Of a DNA stretch of 41,886 bases, positions 41,200 to 41,886 are shown in pieces (position 1 is the stretch's first letter; each line of letters starts with the position of its first letter). Source of the DNA: CAWKEY01 sp963848675 (GTDB taxonomy: Bacteria > Pseudomonadota > Gammaproteobacteria > Methylococcales > Methylomonadaceae); NCBI GenBank assembly GCA_963848675.1, contig CAWKEY010000048.1:1-41886 (forward strand), read 5' to 3'. The notes below the pieces were generated by a model, which did not search any database, was not told the DNA's origin, and worked only from the letters and a program-made list of their open reading frames with translations. Made by a program: the position numbers and the translations under genes.

Positions 41200-41886
41200 T
41201 CAACACCGAACGATGATCTCGCTGAGTCCATGTTCGCCGAGACAGACGGTCACCGTGCAACGCTCACGACACGCACGCAGCACAATCTCCTTCACCCCCC
41301 TCTCGTGTGATCGAATGTGGTGACGATCGGCACAGGATTCAAGCACAAAGCCCTTGAAATCACCGAAGCAATCGAAAATCACTTCATGGACTTTGCCGGT
41401 AATTTGTTGCGGCTTATCCACATGCGACTCTCCCGGGAGCCCTGGATCGTCGGGCGACGCTGGGATGAGCGATGGGTCGACTCCAAGGCCGGCGATCTGG
41501 TCGCCCAATTGCGATAGGTAGCGCACGAAGACCGGGTGCCAGCTGTCCGCCGCCGGAATTGCTTGGAACACATAACGCAACACCGCGAGGTTGCGCACCA
41601 ACTTCCGAAGCAGCGGCTCTCCAGATTTCACCGCGACGTTCAGGCGGAAGGCGCCAAGCACGCGCCGTCTAGAGAAATTGACCTTTCTGTTCTTGTGTTC
41701 CCCACGGGCTTCGCCGCGGAACGTGATGCCGGTATGCTGCTGAACGTCGACAGTGAATCGCTGACCATCGAGGACGGTGGTGGGGAGCTGCAGCGTCAAC
41801 AGGCCGGGAACAGCATACCGGATCTGCCCGGGGATCGCGATGTACGCAATGTCACCCACGGTGAATGAAACCGTGTGAGCATCCAC
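41200..41886 (-). CDS. Hypothetical protein, 3' part (continues beyond the window)
   Basis: At least 228 residues, open to the window edge, so the start is not seen (the first codon GTG is simply where the window ends). An N-terminal beta-rich part (FTVGDIAYIAIPGQIRYAVP, TLQLPTTVLDGQRFTVDVQQ) resembles an immunoglobulin-like or C25-associated domain; a helical middle contains NLAVLRYVFQAIPAADSWHP. The Cys-rich end (GKVHEVIFDCFGDFKGFVLE, RACRERCTVTVCL) resembles tails seen in other hypothetical bacterial proteins. It is GC-richer than the preceding genes. No function can be named. Confidence 0.65.
   Translation of the reverse strand: MDAHTVSFTVGDIAYIAIPGQIRYAVPGLLTLQLPTTVLDGQRFTVDVQQHTGITFRGEARGEHKNRKVNFSRRRVLGAFRLNVAVKSGEPLLRKLVRNLAVLRYVFQAIPAADSWHPVFVRYLSQLGDQIAGLGVDPSLIPASPDDPGLPGESHVDKPQQITGKVHEVIFDCFGDFKGFVLESCADRHHIRSHERGVKEIVLRACRERCTVTVCLGEHGLSEIIVRC

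Noticed and set aside
1..41886. CRISPR array, tRNA or rRNA genes
   Set aside because: No regularly spaced short repeats and no tRNA- or rRNA-like sequence were noticed on reading both strands; a dedicated scan was not possible.

Overview
The window is an accessory region of a Gram-negative, probably gammaproteobacterial, chromosome or large plasmid. The IhfB-like and HU proteins, a MocR regulator, Fic, WGR, DUF2024 and DUF6868 proteins and moderate GC point that way; the mix resembles Methylococcales or Thiotrichales, but nothing here fixes the genus. No rRNA, tRNA or CRISPR array was seen. Gene density is low. A large share of the window is insertion sequences, their fragments, miniature inverted-repeat elements, and genes cut by them.

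Layout. 1-2.0 kb: an IS4-type element joined to the end of a broken GGDEF gene. 2.4-4.8 kb: FkbM methyltransferase, a small protein and a pRiA4b ORF-3 protein. 4.8-6.75 kb: two direct copies of a ~317-bp miniature element (here MITE-A) bracketing two unknown genes. 7.1-9.9 kb: IhfB-like and HU genes facing each other, a small winged-helix protein, and a tyrosine recombinase with a strongly symmetric site at its 5' end. 10-13.5 kb: small membrane proteins, a secreted DNA/RNA nuclease, and a Tn3-type miniature element (TIME) at the junction of two truncated genes. 13.9-18.5 kb: a 4.1-kb segment between two near-identical 224-bp elements (MITE-B), holding a C1-peptidase fragment, a lectin-like protein, a beta-propeller protein and an IS5-disrupted small gene. 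18.5-20.7 kb: a degraded Tn3 transposase and its terminal repeat. 20.6-29.4 kb: an island of cysteine peptidases (C1 with a propeller-like tail, a large C25 gingipain-like protein, a papain-like protein) with an IS1595 copy and an IS3 remnant. 30.3-35.8 kb: DUF2024, then a DapA-family lyase split by an IS1182 element, a class II aldolase and a MocR regulator. 36.2-41.9 kb: Fic protein, second pRiA4b ORF-3 protein, WGR protein, serine recombinase, ParDE-like toxin-antitoxin pair, a LexA-type HTH protein, and an unknown gene running off the end.

How parts fit. IS5 (duplication TTA), IS1182 (CTAG) and IS1595 (8 bp) have readable target-site duplications, so the pre-insertion genes can be rebuilt exactly. 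The TIME and the MITE-B copies show no duplication and sit between unrelated truncated sequences, which suggests recombination rather than simple insertion. The peptidase, lectin and propeller genes look like one functional theme (extracellular protein or glycan targets), but no secretion system is visible.

All calls are by reading alone; no database search was run.
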